64,000 bases of DNA from Spirochaetaceae bacterium (GTDB taxonomy: Bacteria; Spirochaetota; Spirochaetia; SZUA-6; Bin103). Below, piece after piece: positions 54,392 through 63,878 of this stretch. Below the pieces are notes generated by a model, which did not search any database, was not told the origin of the DNA, and saw only the letters and a program-made list of their open reading frames with translations. Each line of letters opens with the position of its first letter. The first letter of the stretch is position 1. A program made the translations under genes and the position numbers. The stretch covers positions 30,832 through 94,831 of the forward strand of contig JAPPNY010000110.1 of NCBI GenBank assembly GCA_028818385.1. The letters run 5' to 3'.

Positions 54392-56614
54392 ATGGCCTCC
54401 GATCGAAGGGACGCGCCGGTGCTGGACGGCTTCGACCGCGCGCAACCGCTGGCCGCGCGCATGCGCCCGCGCGCCCTGGACGAGGTGGCCGGCCAGCAGC
54501 ACATCATCGGGCCGGGGCGGCTGCTGCGCCGCGCGATCGAGGCCGACCAGCTCTCCTCGATCATCCTCTACGGTCCCCCCGGGACCGGCAAGACCACCCT
54601 GGCGCGGGTCATCGCCAACACCACGCGCGCGCACTTCATCGCCATCAACGCCGTGCTGGCGGGGGTCAAGGACCTGCGCGAGGCGATCAAGGAGGCCGGC
54701 CAGCACGCCGACCGGTACGGCCGCCGCACCATCCTGTTCGTGGACGAGGTGCACCGCTGGAATAAGGCGCAGCAGGACGCGCTGCTGCCGTGGGTGGAGG
54801 CCGGCACGGTGATCCTGATCGGCGCCACGACCGAGAACCCGTACTTCGAGGTGATCAAGCCGCTGGTGAGCCGCAGCCGCATCTTCCAGCTCCTGGCGCT
54901 GGAGGCCTGCGACCTGCGCGCGCTCGCACGGCGCGCCCTGGAAGACGCCGAGCGCGGTTACGGCCGCCTGCAGGTCGACCTGCGGCCCGAGGCGCTGGAG
55001 CACCTGGTGGACGTCGCCTCGGGCGACGCCCGCAGCCTGCTCAACGCCCTGGAGCTGGCGGTGGAGACCACCGACCCGGCCGGCGGGCCGATCGTCGTCG
55101 ACCTGACCGTGGCCGAGGAGTCCATCCAGCGGCGGGCCGTGCTCTACGACAAGGACGGCGACGCCCACTACGACACGATCAGCGCCTTCATCAAGAGCGT
55201 GCGCGGCTCCGACCCCGACGCCTCGCTGTACTGGCTGGCGCGCATGGTCTACGCAGGCGAGGATCCGCGCTTCCTGTTCCGGCGCATGCTGATCCTGGCC
55301 GCCGAGGACGTGGGCCTGGCCGATCCGCGGGCGGTGGGCGTGATCGCCGGCTGCGCGCAGGCGTTCGACTACGTGGGCATGCCGGAGGGCCGCTTCCACC
55401 TGGCGGAGGCCGCCCTGTACCTGGCGACCGCGCCCAAGAGCAACTCCGCCATGGGATTCTTCGACGCCCTGAACGCCGTCGGCAGCGAGGCGCCGGGCGA
55501 GGTGCCGACCCACCTGCGCGACGCCAGCCGCGACGCCGAGGGGTTCGGCCACGGCGCCGGCTACGCCTATCCGCACGCGTTCCGCGACCATTGGGTGGCG
55601 CAGCGCTACCTGCCGGGCGCGCTGGCCGGCCGCGTGTTCTACCAGCCTTCGGAGATGGGATACGAGGGGGACCTGGCGCTGCAGGTGGCGCGCCGCCGCG
55701 AGGAGCAGCTCGCCGCCATGCTCGACGACGACGGGCCGGTCGAGGGGCTCACCTCGGCCGGCGCGCGGGTGGCCGACGAGCGCGAGCGCTGGCTCGCCCG
55801 CATCGCCGGCGGCCGGACCACGGCGCTGGCGTCGATTCGAGACCGCGTGCTCGACGGCGCGCGGATCCGGCGCCACCACGTCGTGCTGGACCTGGCGATG
55901 GGCACGGGGCTGTTGACCTGGGAGTTGCTGCGCCGCGCGCCGGAGGGCGGCGTCTACGCGCTGTCGCCGTCGGCCGACCACCTGACGATGGCGCGGCAGA
56001 TGGTAGAGGCGGTGCCTGAGGGCGAGCGCCCCGTGCTGCTCGCCGGCGGCCTGTCCCGGCTGGGCGAGCTGCTGGCGGACTCCGGCGACGGGGAGATGCG
56101 CTTCGACGCCGCGGTCGGCCGGAGCGCGCTGGCCCGGCTCGACGATCCGGAGACGGCGCTGCGCGAGCTGCGTGCGGCGATGGCCCCCGACGGAACGCTG
56201 TCGCTCGGCGAGACCGACGGCGCGTCGTTCCCGGCGCTGACCGAGCTGTTCCCGCTGCCCGCGGCCCGCCTCGATCTGGCCGAGCGGGTGGACCAAGTGC
56301 AGCAGGGCATCGCGGAGCGAGCGTCACTGACGCCCCAACGGCTGCAGGCGATGCTGGAGGCAGCCGGCTTCGCGGAGGTCGAGGTCGAGGAGGAGCCGCT
56401 CCGCACCGACATCCAGGTCAGCCAGGCATGGATCGACCGGCTGCTCGGCATCGAGAGCCGGTCCGGGGCACTCGCGCAAGCGCTCCGCCTGGAGCTGTCA
56501 CCGGACGACCTGACGGCCCTGCAGGCGGCCGCCGTTGCCGCGATCGGCCACACTGTCACATGGCGACGGCCGGTGATCTACGCGCGCGCTACCGTCTCGA
56601 ACAACTCGTCGTAG
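54392..56614 (+). CDS. rarA: RarA/MgsA clamp-loader-like ATPase fused to a methyltransferase-like domain
   Basis: 740 residues. Residues 1-440 are a full RarA: Walker A GPPGTGKTT (61-69), Walker B ILFVDEVHRWN (114-124), IGATTENPYFEV and the tetramer domain with AEDVGLADPRA and YPHAFRDHWVAQRY. The C-terminal 250 residues hold a Rossmann methyltransferase-like fold (VLDLAMGTGLLTWELLR near 495, then FDAAVGRSAL). RarA acts at stalled replication forks. A fusion of this type is known in cyanobacteria and others. The 3' end overlaps the convergent mannosyltransferase gene by 37 bp. Confidence 0.85.
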   Translation: MASDRRDAPVLDGFDRAQPLAARMRPRALDEVAGQQHIIGPGRLLRRAIEADQLSSIILYGPPGTGKTTLARVIANTTRAHFIAINAVLAGVKDLREAIKEAGQHADRYGRRTILFVDEVHRWNKAQQDALLPWVEAGTVILIGATTENPYFEVIKPLVSRSRIFQLLALEACDLRALARRALEDAERGYGRLQVDLRPEALEHLVDVASGDARSLLNALELAVETTDPAGGPIVVDLTVAEESIQRRAVLYDKDGDAHYDTISAFIKSVRGSDPDASLYWLARMVYAGEDPRFLFRRMLILAAEDVGLADPRAVGVIAGCAQAFDYVGMPEGRFHLAEAALYLATAPKSNSAMGFFDALNAVGSEAPGEVPTHLRDASRDAEGFGHGAGYAYPHAFRDHWVAQRYLPGALAGRVFYQPSEMGYEGDLALQVARRREEQLAAMLDDDGPVEGLTSAGARVADERERWLARIAGGRTTALASIRDRVLDGARIRRHHVVLDLAMGTGLLTWELLRRAPEGGVYALSPSADHLTMARQMVEAVPEGERPVLLAGGLSRLGELLADSGDGEMRFDAAVGRSALARLDDPETALRELRAAMAPDGTLSLGETDGASFPALTELFPLPAARLDLAERVDQVQQGIAERASLTPQRLQAMLEAAGFAEVEVEEEPLRTDIQVSQAWIDRLLGIESRSGALAQALRLELSPDDLTALQAAAVAAIGHTVTWRRPVIYARATVSNNSS

Positions 56615-57654
56615 GCGTCGATCACCCGCGGCCACGCATGGCGGGCGGCTATCCGCCGCCACCGGTCGCGCCCGGTCCCCGGAGACTGCAGCTCCCGCGC
56701 GAGCCTCTCGACCAGGTCTTCCGGGCCGTCGTACAGGCAGCGCTTGTGGTGCTCCGGCGGGATCAGCTCCGGATAGACCAGCCGGCTTGGGAGCAACGGC
56801 ATGCAGCCGGCGTGAATGGCCTCCATGACCGCGATCCCGAAGTTCTCCTGCATCGCGGTGGAGATCACCACGCTGCCGCGGGCGAGCTGGCGCAGGTACT
56901 CCGGCCGCCGCGGGAACCCGTCGAAGACGATGTGGTGGCGCAGCGCCGCCCGCGCGTGCACCAACGCATCCGGCTCCGGGATCAGGCGCTCGCCCAGCAA
57001 CGCTACGCCGAACGGCACGCCGCGCCGCGCGACCTCCGCAAGGACATCGACGAAGGTCCCCGGATCCTTGTCGAACTCCCAGCGGTGGTTCCAGATCACG
57101 ACCGGCGACCCTTCCGGCGGACCTGCCGCCCCCGCGTCCTCGAACCGGCAACCCGGATAGAGCACGCTCGAGCGCCGATCGAGCTCCGCCAACGGCACCG
57201 CCGGCCTCGCCTCCTCGTCCGGAAGCTGCTCGATCACCTCCGGCAGCCGCGTGCGAAACGCCATGCGGTGGAACCCCGAGTTGAAGACCACGTGATCGGC
57301 CACGGCCACGTTCGTCACGTCCCTCCACAGAAGCTCCGCCCCTGCGGACCCGCCCGGCGGCACGGGGTAGGAAACCTGACTCTCGTGCAGATACAGCAGC
57401 ACCGGAGGCGTACGCACTCCCCACACCGCGCGCACCTGCGCCAGATCAAGCAGACCGGTCGCGACCACCAGATCGTACCGCTCCGGATGTGCCACCCGTT
57501 GCGCCAGCGTCAGCCCCGCCGCCCGCAGCCGCCACTTCCACAAACGCGCCGGCAGGCTCTGCACGTCGATCGCGTGCCGCGAGTACTCCCGCAGCCCCGC
57601 GACGAACTCCCGGTGCGAGCCCCCGTCAAAAGGCTCCAGAAACAGGATGTGCAC
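56578..57654 (-). CDS. tRNA-queuosine alpha-mannosyltransferase-like glycosyltransferase
   Basis: 358 residues. The N-terminus MHILFLEPFDGGSHREFVAG with LPARLWKWRLR is the DUF3524 signature of the GTDC1/QTMAN group. A GT4-type C-terminal half follows, with ENFGIAVMEAIHAGCMPLLP as the sugar-nucleotide site. Eukaryotic QTMAN mannosylates queuosine in tRNA-Asp, and bacterial homologues are thought to do the same. Queuosine synthesis genes are not in the window. Confidence 0.8.
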   Translation of the reverse strand: MHILFLEPFDGGSHREFVAGLREYSRHAIDVQSLPARLWKWRLRAAGLTLAQRVAHPERYDLVVATGLLDLAQVRAVWGVRTPPVLLYLHESQVSYPVPPGGSAGAELLWRDVTNVAVADHVVFNSGFHRMAFRTRLPEVIEQLPDEEARPAVPLAELDRRSSVLYPGCRFEDAGAAGPPEGSPVVIWNHRWEFDKDPGTFVDVLAEVARRGVPFGVALLGERLIPEPDALVHARAALRHHIVFDGFPRRPEYLRQLARGSVVISTAMQENFGIAVMEAIHAGCMPLLPSRLVYPELIPPEHHKRCLYDGPEDLVERLARELQSPGTGRDRWRRIAARHAWPRVIDAYDELFETVARA

Positions 57655-57821
57655 GTCTCATCCTACCCTCTGCATTGCCTCCAGGCCGTCCACTTGACGA
57701 TCGACGTCACAACATCCGAGCCTGCCTGACTCCACTGCGTCCGCGCCGTGGTACCTCGGCAGCAGAGGCTGTACAGTTGCGAGTGCCGACGTACGCTGAT
57801 CCTCGAGGAATGGAAAGGTAA

Positions 57822-58611
57822 GTGGCCGCCCTACGTTTTCAGGTTCATGGTGAACTCGGAAGCATCACCCTGACGGGCTTCCTGGCTCAGATTCAGGACC
57901 ATTTGCGCCTGCTCCAGGAGTACGACGTCGCCATCTCGCACGAGAAGCGGGCGACCCTGGAGTGGTTGATCACGGACGTTTCCACCGGAAGCCTCATCTT
58001 GGACACGGAGTCCCGCAGCACTCTGCCAGACAAGGACTACGGCCCTGAAGTAGTCGATGCATGCTTTACTGGCTGGGAGCGCATCGAACATGAGGGATCC
58101 AGTCCCCCGTATCTTTCCGAAGAAGGCATGAATCTCGCACGGCGTATCGTGGCACGAATCGGCAAAGAAGGAATGACCGAAATTGCGATGTCGTCGCCCG
58201 AATCGAAGCGTCACGATCACTTCGCGAGCCTCCGACAACTTCAACCAACTGCTTCCGGCGAAGGATAAGTCGCTCGGGTCGGCCGAAGGGACCCTGGAGA
58301 CCGTGTCGATTCATCACGGCTCGCGGTTCATGATCTATCACAGCAGGACCAAGAAAGCGATCCGCTGCGACATTCCACAAGACTCGGACCTTCTGGACCA
58401 GGCCAAGGAGGCACTCGGAAGTCGAGTGCTGGTGGCCGGGCTGGTGCATACGAATGCACGCGGTGAACCAATACGAGTATCCGCGGAGACTCTGCGGGTC
58501 TTGAGTGATACCGCCGCACTTCCGAGCATCGCCTCGCTCGGGGGGAAGTACCCCGACCTTACCGGCGACCTTACCACCGAGGAGTACGTCAGGAGTCTTC
58601 GTGACCGTTGA
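57822..58611 (+). pseudogene. Conserved hypothetical gene split by a frameshift
   Basis: The first frame from the GTG at 57822 gives about 128 residues (QVHGELGSITLTGFLAQIQD, ISHEKRATLEWLITDV). Near 58205 it runs into unrelated sequence, while the +2 frame continues with VTITSRASDNFNQLLPA to the stop at 58611. Together they make about 260 residues, a plausible single protein. The gene overlaps a PIN-like start, an arrangement typical of a toxin partner. Function unknown. Confidence 0.6.
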
Positions 58612-58714
58612 ACAGTACAGGTATCCGTACTTGGACTCATCCGTCTTCATCGCTTGGCTGAAAGAGAGATTCCGGGATGACTCAACAGCCCACTCATCTT
58701 CAGATCAGATGTAA
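58601..58714 (+). pseudogene. Truncated PIN-domain remnant
   Basis: A GTG at 58601 overlaps the preceding stop and reads TVEQYRYPYLDSSVFIAWLK, the start of a PIN RNase with its first Asp (YLDSSVFIAWL). The frame ends after 37 residues, far short of a full PIN domain of about 130. Confidence 0.6.
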
Positions 58715-58764
58715 GGAGCCACAACGGCCCAACCTGTTAGCTATTGCAGGAGCCCCGACACGCT

Positions 58765-59985
58765 ATGATAAGATTCTCGCTGATTCGCCCGCTCGATCAG
58801 CCACCGAACAAACGCCGCCTCCTTCGAGACCTGAAGGCGGCACTCCAAGATTCCCGCTTTACACACTTCTCTGTGGTCGTAGCCTATGCGAAGAGTGGCC
58901 CCCTTGCTCGACTTCAACCACTCTTATTGAAATGGAGATCGGCTAGAAAGACCTCGATCGCTGTATTCGGCATCGACCAGCAAGGAACCACCAAAGACGC
59001 CTTGGACTTGGCTCTCCAACTCTTCGACCGAGTATACATCACCAGCGAGCCCGGAATCACTTTCCATCCAAAACTCTACATCTTCAAGGGCCCTCATGAC
59101 GCCCACGCGTTCGTTGGCTCCAACAACCTCACCGTCGGTGGCACCGAGAAGAACTTCGAGACCGCCGTCCACCTAGAGCTCGACCTGCCAGAGGATGCTG
59201 CCCATCTCAACACGATCGAGTCCGCACTGACAGATTTACTCCCAACAAGGTGCCCCGCCACTCGACAACTTGACCTCGCCCTTCTGTCGAACCTTGCCCA
59301 GGACGGGCTCATCCTCGACGAGAGCGCGACTCGACGCCGCGCCTTCGGCGACGGCGACGCCGCCACCGTTGCGCGTCCTCGCCCCATCCGCACGTCGCGC
59401 CTCCCCGTCCTACCCGAAAGCCCACTCCCCCGTTCTCAGCCAACACGAACTCTCACCACGCCGCAAAAACGCCGCCTGGCTCGCTCCTCTCACCCCGGAG
59501 ACCCCCCGCTACCTTCCTCAAGCGCCCGTGCTCTCGTCATTCAGATCAAGCCCCACCACAACGGCGAGATCTTCCTTAGCATGACTGCGGTCAAACAGAA
59601 CCCGGCATTTTTCAAGTGGCCATTCACCGGAACCACCACCCCTAAGAAGCCAAACAATCCTTCCTATCCCCAGTTGCTTCCCGATCCTATCGTCAATATC
59701 ACCGTCTACGGCCGTGGTCTATCAGTGATAGAGGAGTTGGAGCGCTTTCGCCTGAACACAGTCTACTACGCGAAAAGGAGTGAACTTCGGGTCACCGCTT
59801 CTCCTCTCGTTCGGGTCGTCCCTGCGTACTCCGTGATGATTATGGAACACTCGGTTCGACCCGAAATCTCTTATGAAATCACAATCCATCGCCCCGACAG
59901 CCCTGAGTTCAATCAGTGGCTGGATTCATGCAATCAATCGATGCCCGGCGGCGGCACTCAACCCCGCAAGTATGGATGGTTCTAG
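58765..59985 (+). CDS. BfiI/NgoFVII-like PLD-type restriction endonuclease
   Basis: 406 residues from the ATG at 58765, which has AGGAG 12 bp upstream. One phospholipase-D motif is present: H101-x-K103 with N120/N121 (FHPKLYIFKG, then FVGSNNLTVGG). BfiI has H105 and K107 in the same place and cuts as a dimer without metal. A Pro/Arg-rich linker (about 195-250) leads to a C-terminal domain that should read the DNA site. The gene converges on a double methyltransferase gene, 9 bp between stops, which supports a type IIS restriction-modification system. Confidence 0.8.
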   Translation: MIRFSLIRPLDQPPNKRRLLRDLKAALQDSRFTHFSVVVAYAKSGPLARLQPLLLKWRSARKTSIAVFGIDQQGTTKDALDLALQLFDRVYITSEPGITFHPKLYIFKGPHDAHAFVGSNNLTVGGTEKNFETAVHLELDLPEDAAHLNTIESALTDLLPTRCPATRQLDLALLSNLAQDGLILDESATRRRAFGDGDAATVARPRPIRTSRLPVLPESPLPRSQPTRTLTTPQKRRLARSSHPGDPPLPSSSARALVIQIKPHHNGEIFLSMTAVKQNPAFFKWPFTGTTTPKKPNNPSYPQLLPDPIVNITVYGRGLSVIEELERFRLNTVYYAKRSELRVTASPLVRVVPAYSVMIMEHSVRPEISYEITIHRPDSPEFNQWLDSCNQSMPGGGTQPRKYGWF

Positions 59986-59994
59986 TCCGTAGGT

Positions 59995-62907
59995 TTACTC
60001 GCGTCTTTTCAGGGCTATCACTTGATTGCGGGTAATTGCGTTCCTGATGTGCTTGAGGTTCTCTTTCGTGACACTTATGTCCACTTTCTCTGTTGGTTCC
60101 AAGCCAACCATCTCGCCAATCAGTTCTACATGCTTGCACGTCTCGATCTCCACCCACTCGTCTCCCGCCTTCGTCCGACTGTTTCCGACCACATAGAACG
60201 CTGTCGATTCCGGCTTGAGAACCCGTGCAACCGACTGCATGCCGCGCTTAATGTCCACCAAATAACGCCACAGCAGCGCAGGCATGTTTGCCCGTCGAAA
60301 TCCAACCTCCACCCGTTCGTTTGCTTCATAAATCCCGCGGATGTCCTTCACGACGGTCGGCGGCAGCACGTCGCCTGCGTCATCGCCCAAGAGTTTCTCC
60401 TCCGCCTCTACCTTTTCGGCGCGTTTGATTTCTCTCGACCCCGTAAGCCGCTGTTCAAGGGATGAGCGCACGCTCGCCGGAACACCCATGATCGCCATGA
60501 GCGAAAGACGATCCGTATCGATGTAGGGCAACGCCGTGGCGTAGGGCGGACTCGTCACCACACAATCGACACTCTCCTTTCCCAAGCCCAGGGATTTCAT
60601 CGCTACCTGCTCGCGCGAGTCCCCCGTAACAATCATCGGGGCCATTAGCCTACTCGGCTGCCTCCCCGCCACCAGCCAATATTGTTGAAGCCGCTCGTGT
60701 TGCTGCGCCAACTGGAGTTCAAACAGCTCCAGCACTGGCGCATCCTCCAAAGCGGTCTTTCGTCGTCGAATCCGTAGATCCGTGGGATCCTGGTCTGACA
60801 CTTCCCTGACAATGCTACTCGCGACTATCTCGAAGAAATCCACCAGCGTCCGATCTCCGAAGAGGCGCGCTTGTCCCAGAATCCAGTTGAGCTTATACAG
60901 CACGGGCTCCGCAAACCACCTCACCAACTCAGAGTGCGTACTTGGCTCAAACTGATCGAGGTTTCGGGCGAGCCTTCCTTTCCGATGTTTCAAGCGCTCG
61001 CTCAGCGCTCTGATTGACTGATCTACCACGGCTCGGCTCATAACAAGAATCCCCGTCTTCGCACGCGCCATCTTCGCCGCCAGCGGGTTCAGCTCGCAAC
61101 CGTAAGCGCCAAAACCATTGAGCATTCCTTCAACCAGAGTCGTCCCGGACCCACAATATGGGTCCAGCAGGACCGATCCCACGCCCGCCTTCGACATGTT
61201 CATCAGCGCCTTTGCCAGCTGTGGATAGAATTTGCCCTTGAACGGGTGTAAACCGTGGGTCGCGTACTTTGGGTCCTTTCGGGTTGCGGTCCCCGCGTCT
61301 CCGTTCTCCAGCACTTTCTGCCAAGTCGGTTGAGCCGCTTCGTGATTTTCTCCTATAACGTAGCTGTGTGTGAACGCTAGCCGCCGTATTTCCGAGAGAG
61401 CCGGCTGCTGGAGTCGCGCCACCACTCGGCCGTTGGACGTGGTATCCCCGGTCCGGGCTCCCGTCAGAGCTTCGATCTCTCGATCCCGTAGTCGTTCCTC
61501 ATAATCCCACATGCGATAGCCGGGACCGTCCAACCGAACCATTACTGGAGCGTTCACTTTGCGAAGTATCACAAGCTGCTCATCCCGGGCTCGCCTTCCG
61601 GCCTTTGCAAACGAACGTTTCGTCCGATGTAGGGGACGTTCGATTACTCCGCAGACCTCGAACCCAGTATTTCCAGCCGCCTCATCTATAGCGTCTGAAA
61701 TCGCAAATACTTCCCCTTTGAAGAGCGCGTCGCCAACTACGAATACTGCATAGCGACCAGGCATGAGTACTGCGGAGCAACCTTCGAGAGCCTGAATCAT
61801 ATCATCGCGGTATTCTTCGAATCCCGTGTTGTTTCTTTGATGCCGTAGGTGCGATCCGATTTCGATCCGGCCAAGGTCCCTCGGATCGTGCCCCAACCAG
61901 AAGAGACGAAAACGGTGGTACAGATGGTAGTCAGTGGCGTTCGGATAAGGAGGTGAGGTAACGATTAGGTCGGCCGCATTCTCACCGACGAGTCTGACAA
62001 GGTCGGATCTACTGTCGGCCGTGAAAAACTGGGCATCTGCGAATTGGAGGTCCGATGACGCGGCATTGAGCCGGCGTACTATCGTCCCTAGTGATTCAAG
62101 GTACGAGCGGAGCGTGAGCGTGGGATGAATATCTTTTTCGACGGCAACGTAGCGGGTCTCTGATTCCTGATAGGAAACTCGGATGACGATTCGTGACAAT
62201 GCCAAGTGAGCAGCATCACGCGACAACCCGGTGGTCGTACGGTCGATTAGGTGGCGGAGAAGACAGAGCTCACCTATAGCACTCTCGCCGAACCACTTCT
62301 GAAGGTTGGGAATCTCGGGTAGAAATTTTCGGTAGCGCTGTGTCAATGTAGAAGCCCAGCTTCTCGGGTGATCTCCGTGGCTGATGATGTGTCCTTCCAC
62401 TGTCGCAGACAGCTGCTCCAGGTCGGCCCGAACGTGGGGAGTCATATACCCTGTCTTGACGCGTCCGATTAGCGCGGACAGAGGGTTCGCGTCGAGCGAG
62501 AGCGCACGTCGACCGAGGCGGACTGCCTCTACAGCCGTCGTTGCGCTACCGCCGAAGGGGTCAAATACGACGTCTCCGGGGGAAGAGAGGGTCGCAATCA
62601 AGTGGGCGGGTATTTGAGGGATAAACTTTGCCGGATAGGGGTGCAGATCATGGGTGAGGTATCGGGTATCGTCGTCGGTGAATGACCAATCCTGGGCACG
62701 AAGGGAATCGATAATGGCTTGTTGGTTCTCGAGTGAGACGACGCCGGAAGAGTTGCCGGACGGATCAGTCGCTGGCGTTGAAGGAAGTGCGGTTAGGATG
62801 TACTCCTCGAACCAGTCACTGAGGGAGGCCCCCTGAAGGGAGGCGGCAGTCATCATCGCAGACTTGTGCTGATCGGTGGTCTCGAGGACGACGCGGGTGC
62901 GGGGCAT
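59995..62907 (-). CDS. Tandem double DNA methyltransferase
   Basis: 970 residues, ATG at 62907 with GGAG upstream. Two complete amino-methyltransferase modules follow a short helical N-terminus. Module 1 has DPFGGSATTAVEA (116-128) and TSPPY (317-321). Module 2 has DPYCGSGTTLVEG (582-594) and TSPPY (785-789). Each is preceded by an HPYPAKF or HPFKGKF segment. The SPPY motif suggests N4-cytosine, or else N6-adenine, methylation. Two modules fit an asymmetric site needing one enzyme per strand, as with the two BfiI methyltransferases, here fused. The 283 bp after its start hold no gene; TATAAT at 63129-63134 on this strand may be a -10 box. Confidence 0.9.
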   Translation of the reverse strand: MPRTRVVLETTDQHKSAMMTAASLQGASLSDWFEEYILTALPSTPATDPSGNSSGVVSLENQQAIIDSLRAQDWSFTDDDTRYLTHDLHPYPAKFIPQIPAHLIATLSSPGDVVFDPFGGSATTAVEAVRLGRRALSLDANPLSALIGRVKTGYMTPHVRADLEQLSATVEGHIISHGDHPRSWASTLTQRYRKFLPEIPNLQKWFGESAIGELCLLRHLIDRTTTGLSRDAAHLALSRIVIRVSYQESETRYVAVEKDIHPTLTLRSYLESLGTIVRRLNAASSDLQFADAQFFTADSRSDLVRLVGENAADLIVTSPPYPNATDYHLYHRFRLFWLGHDPRDLGRIEIGSHLRHQRNNTGFEEYRDDMIQALEGCSAVLMPGRYAVFVVGDALFKGEVFAISDAIDEAAGNTGFEVCGVIERPLHRTKRSFAKAGRRARDEQLVILRKVNAPVMVRLDGPGYRMWDYEERLRDREIEALTGARTGDTTSNGRVVARLQQPALSEIRRLAFTHSYVIGENHEAAQPTWQKVLENGDAGTATRKDPKYATHGLHPFKGKFYPQLAKALMNMSKAGVGSVLLDPYCGSGTTLVEGMLNGFGAYGCELNPLAAKMARAKTGILVMSRAVVDQSIRALSERLKHRKGRLARNLDQFEPSTHSELVRWFAEPVLYKLNWILGQARLFGDRTLVDFFEIVASSIVREVSDQDPTDLRIRRRKTALEDAPVLELFELQLAQQHERLQQYWLVAGRQPSRLMAPMIVTGDSREQVAMKSLGLGKESVDCVVTSPPYATALPYIDTDRLSLMAIMGVPASVRSSLEQRLTGSREIKRAEKVEAEEKLLGDDAGDVLPPTVVKDIRGIYEANERVEVGFRRANMPALLWRYLVDIKRGMQSVARVLKPESTAFYVVGNSRTKAGDEWVEIETCKHVELIGEMVGLEPTEKVDISVTKENLKHIRNAITRNQVIALKRRE

Positions 62908-63190
62908 GCTGGGCTCCTCTGTAGTGTTGTACCAATGGCAAGGTCAGTTTACGTGAGGATGGTGGCGAAGTCAAGTGGGAGGCTCCCACGGGGTAACCCA
63001 CTGCCTCGAGGACGGAATCAGAACGGAACGTCTGAGCTTGGTCCGACAGAGCCGAGGTCAATGCGACCGCACGCATCCGCTCTTGGACGCGGGCCAATTC
63101 GGAGATCTGAGGACCTATAGGAAGGGGAATTATATACAATGGTGCCCTTGACAACCGGGGAGTGCTGAGCGTCCGCGGAGGACGGATCGA

Positions 63191-63424
63191 CTAGACGAGT
63201 TCGAGCGGCGGGCGGCCGTCGAGGCGCTTCTCGATCGCATCGAACCGCTTGGCGTGACCAGTTGCCATCCCCTGAACGACCGCGGCCAAGTCGTCGACCT
63301 TCTGCTCCACGGAGCCGAGACGCTTCTCCACGGAGCCGAGACGCTTCTCCACGGAGCCGAGACGCTCGTTGACGATCTTGAGCAGATCGACAACGTCCGC
63401 GATGGTCGGTTCAGGATGATCCAT
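63191..63424 (-). CDS. Small coiled-coil protein with tandem heptads
   Basis: 77 residues from the ATG at 63424. Three RLGSVEK-type heptads come from three 21-bp tandem repeats (63305-63367), making a parallel coiled coil. No known family. The start overlaps the upstream small gene by 14 bp. Confidence 0.6.
   Translation of the reverse strand: MDHPEPTIADVVDLLKIVNERLGSVEKRLGSVEKRLGSVEQKVDDLAAVVQGMATGHAKRFDAIEKRLDGRPPLELV
63305..63367. repeat. Three tandem 21-bp repeats
   Basis: Units at 63305-63325, 63326-63346 and 63347-63367 are identical except for the last base of the third. Each encodes one heptad, so copy number changes would lengthen or shorten the coil without a frameshift. Confidence 0.9.
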
Positions 63425-63602
63425 TGCGTTGCCGCTTCCGGCGCTGCCGCCACTCGGCCGCGTTGACCTCCTGGACCTCGGCTGGCTGAAGGACACGCCG
63501 CGCCACCTCTTCCGGCGTCGCGTCGATTCGAGCAACCTCTTCCAGCTCGTCCTTCGATGGCTGGTACCGCTTCTCCGGTACCTCAAGGATGCGCTTTGCC
63601 AT
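63411..63602 (-). CDS. Small charged protein, possible antitoxin
   Basis: 63 residues from the ATG at 63602, which has GAGGAGGG ahead, the best ribosome-binding site in this part. It is rich in charged residues (MAKRILEVPEKRYQPSKDEL) and ends in a basic tail. Size and coupling with the next gene recall antitoxins, but no family was recognised. Confidence 0.55.
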   Translation of the reverse strand: MAKRILEVPEKRYQPSKDELEEVARIDATPEEVARRVLQPAEVQEVNAAEWRQRRKRQRNGSS

Positions 63603-63687
63603 TGTTCCCTCCTCACACGGCTTGCGGGCCGTGGCACTATCCTTGTACCGTCGGCCCGCCACCGGGGTCAAGAGGCCCCGAGTGAAC

Positions 63688-63836
63688 GAGACCGTCCGTC
63701 GCGGTGGTTCTGACCCATGTCGGGTCACCGGCGCGGAATACAACAGCCCATGATGGCGGCGGGGAGTAGCTACCCCACCGCCGGGTGAATACGCGCGGCA
63801 ATCCACACCCAGGATCACCTGCGGACGGACGGTCTC
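63688..63836 (+). ncRNA. Structured leader RNA, copy B
   Basis: The closing helix GAGACCGTCCGTC (63688-63700) pairs perfectly with 63824-63836. Hairpin GACCC-ATGTC-GGGTC (63712-63726) corresponds to GGCCC/GGGCC in copy A. GCGGAATACAACA (63733-63745), the GCC-N6-GGC hairpin (63746-63757), the stem GGGG-AGTAGCTA-CCCC and GGTGAATACG (63784-63793) follow in the same order. A hairpin GCCCGG/CCGGGC (63841-63859) and GGGAGG (63867-63872) lead to an ATG at 63879. Confidence 0.7.
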
Positions 63837-63878
63837 AACGGCCCGGCGTCTGTCCGGGCGACACCAGGGAGGTGGACC

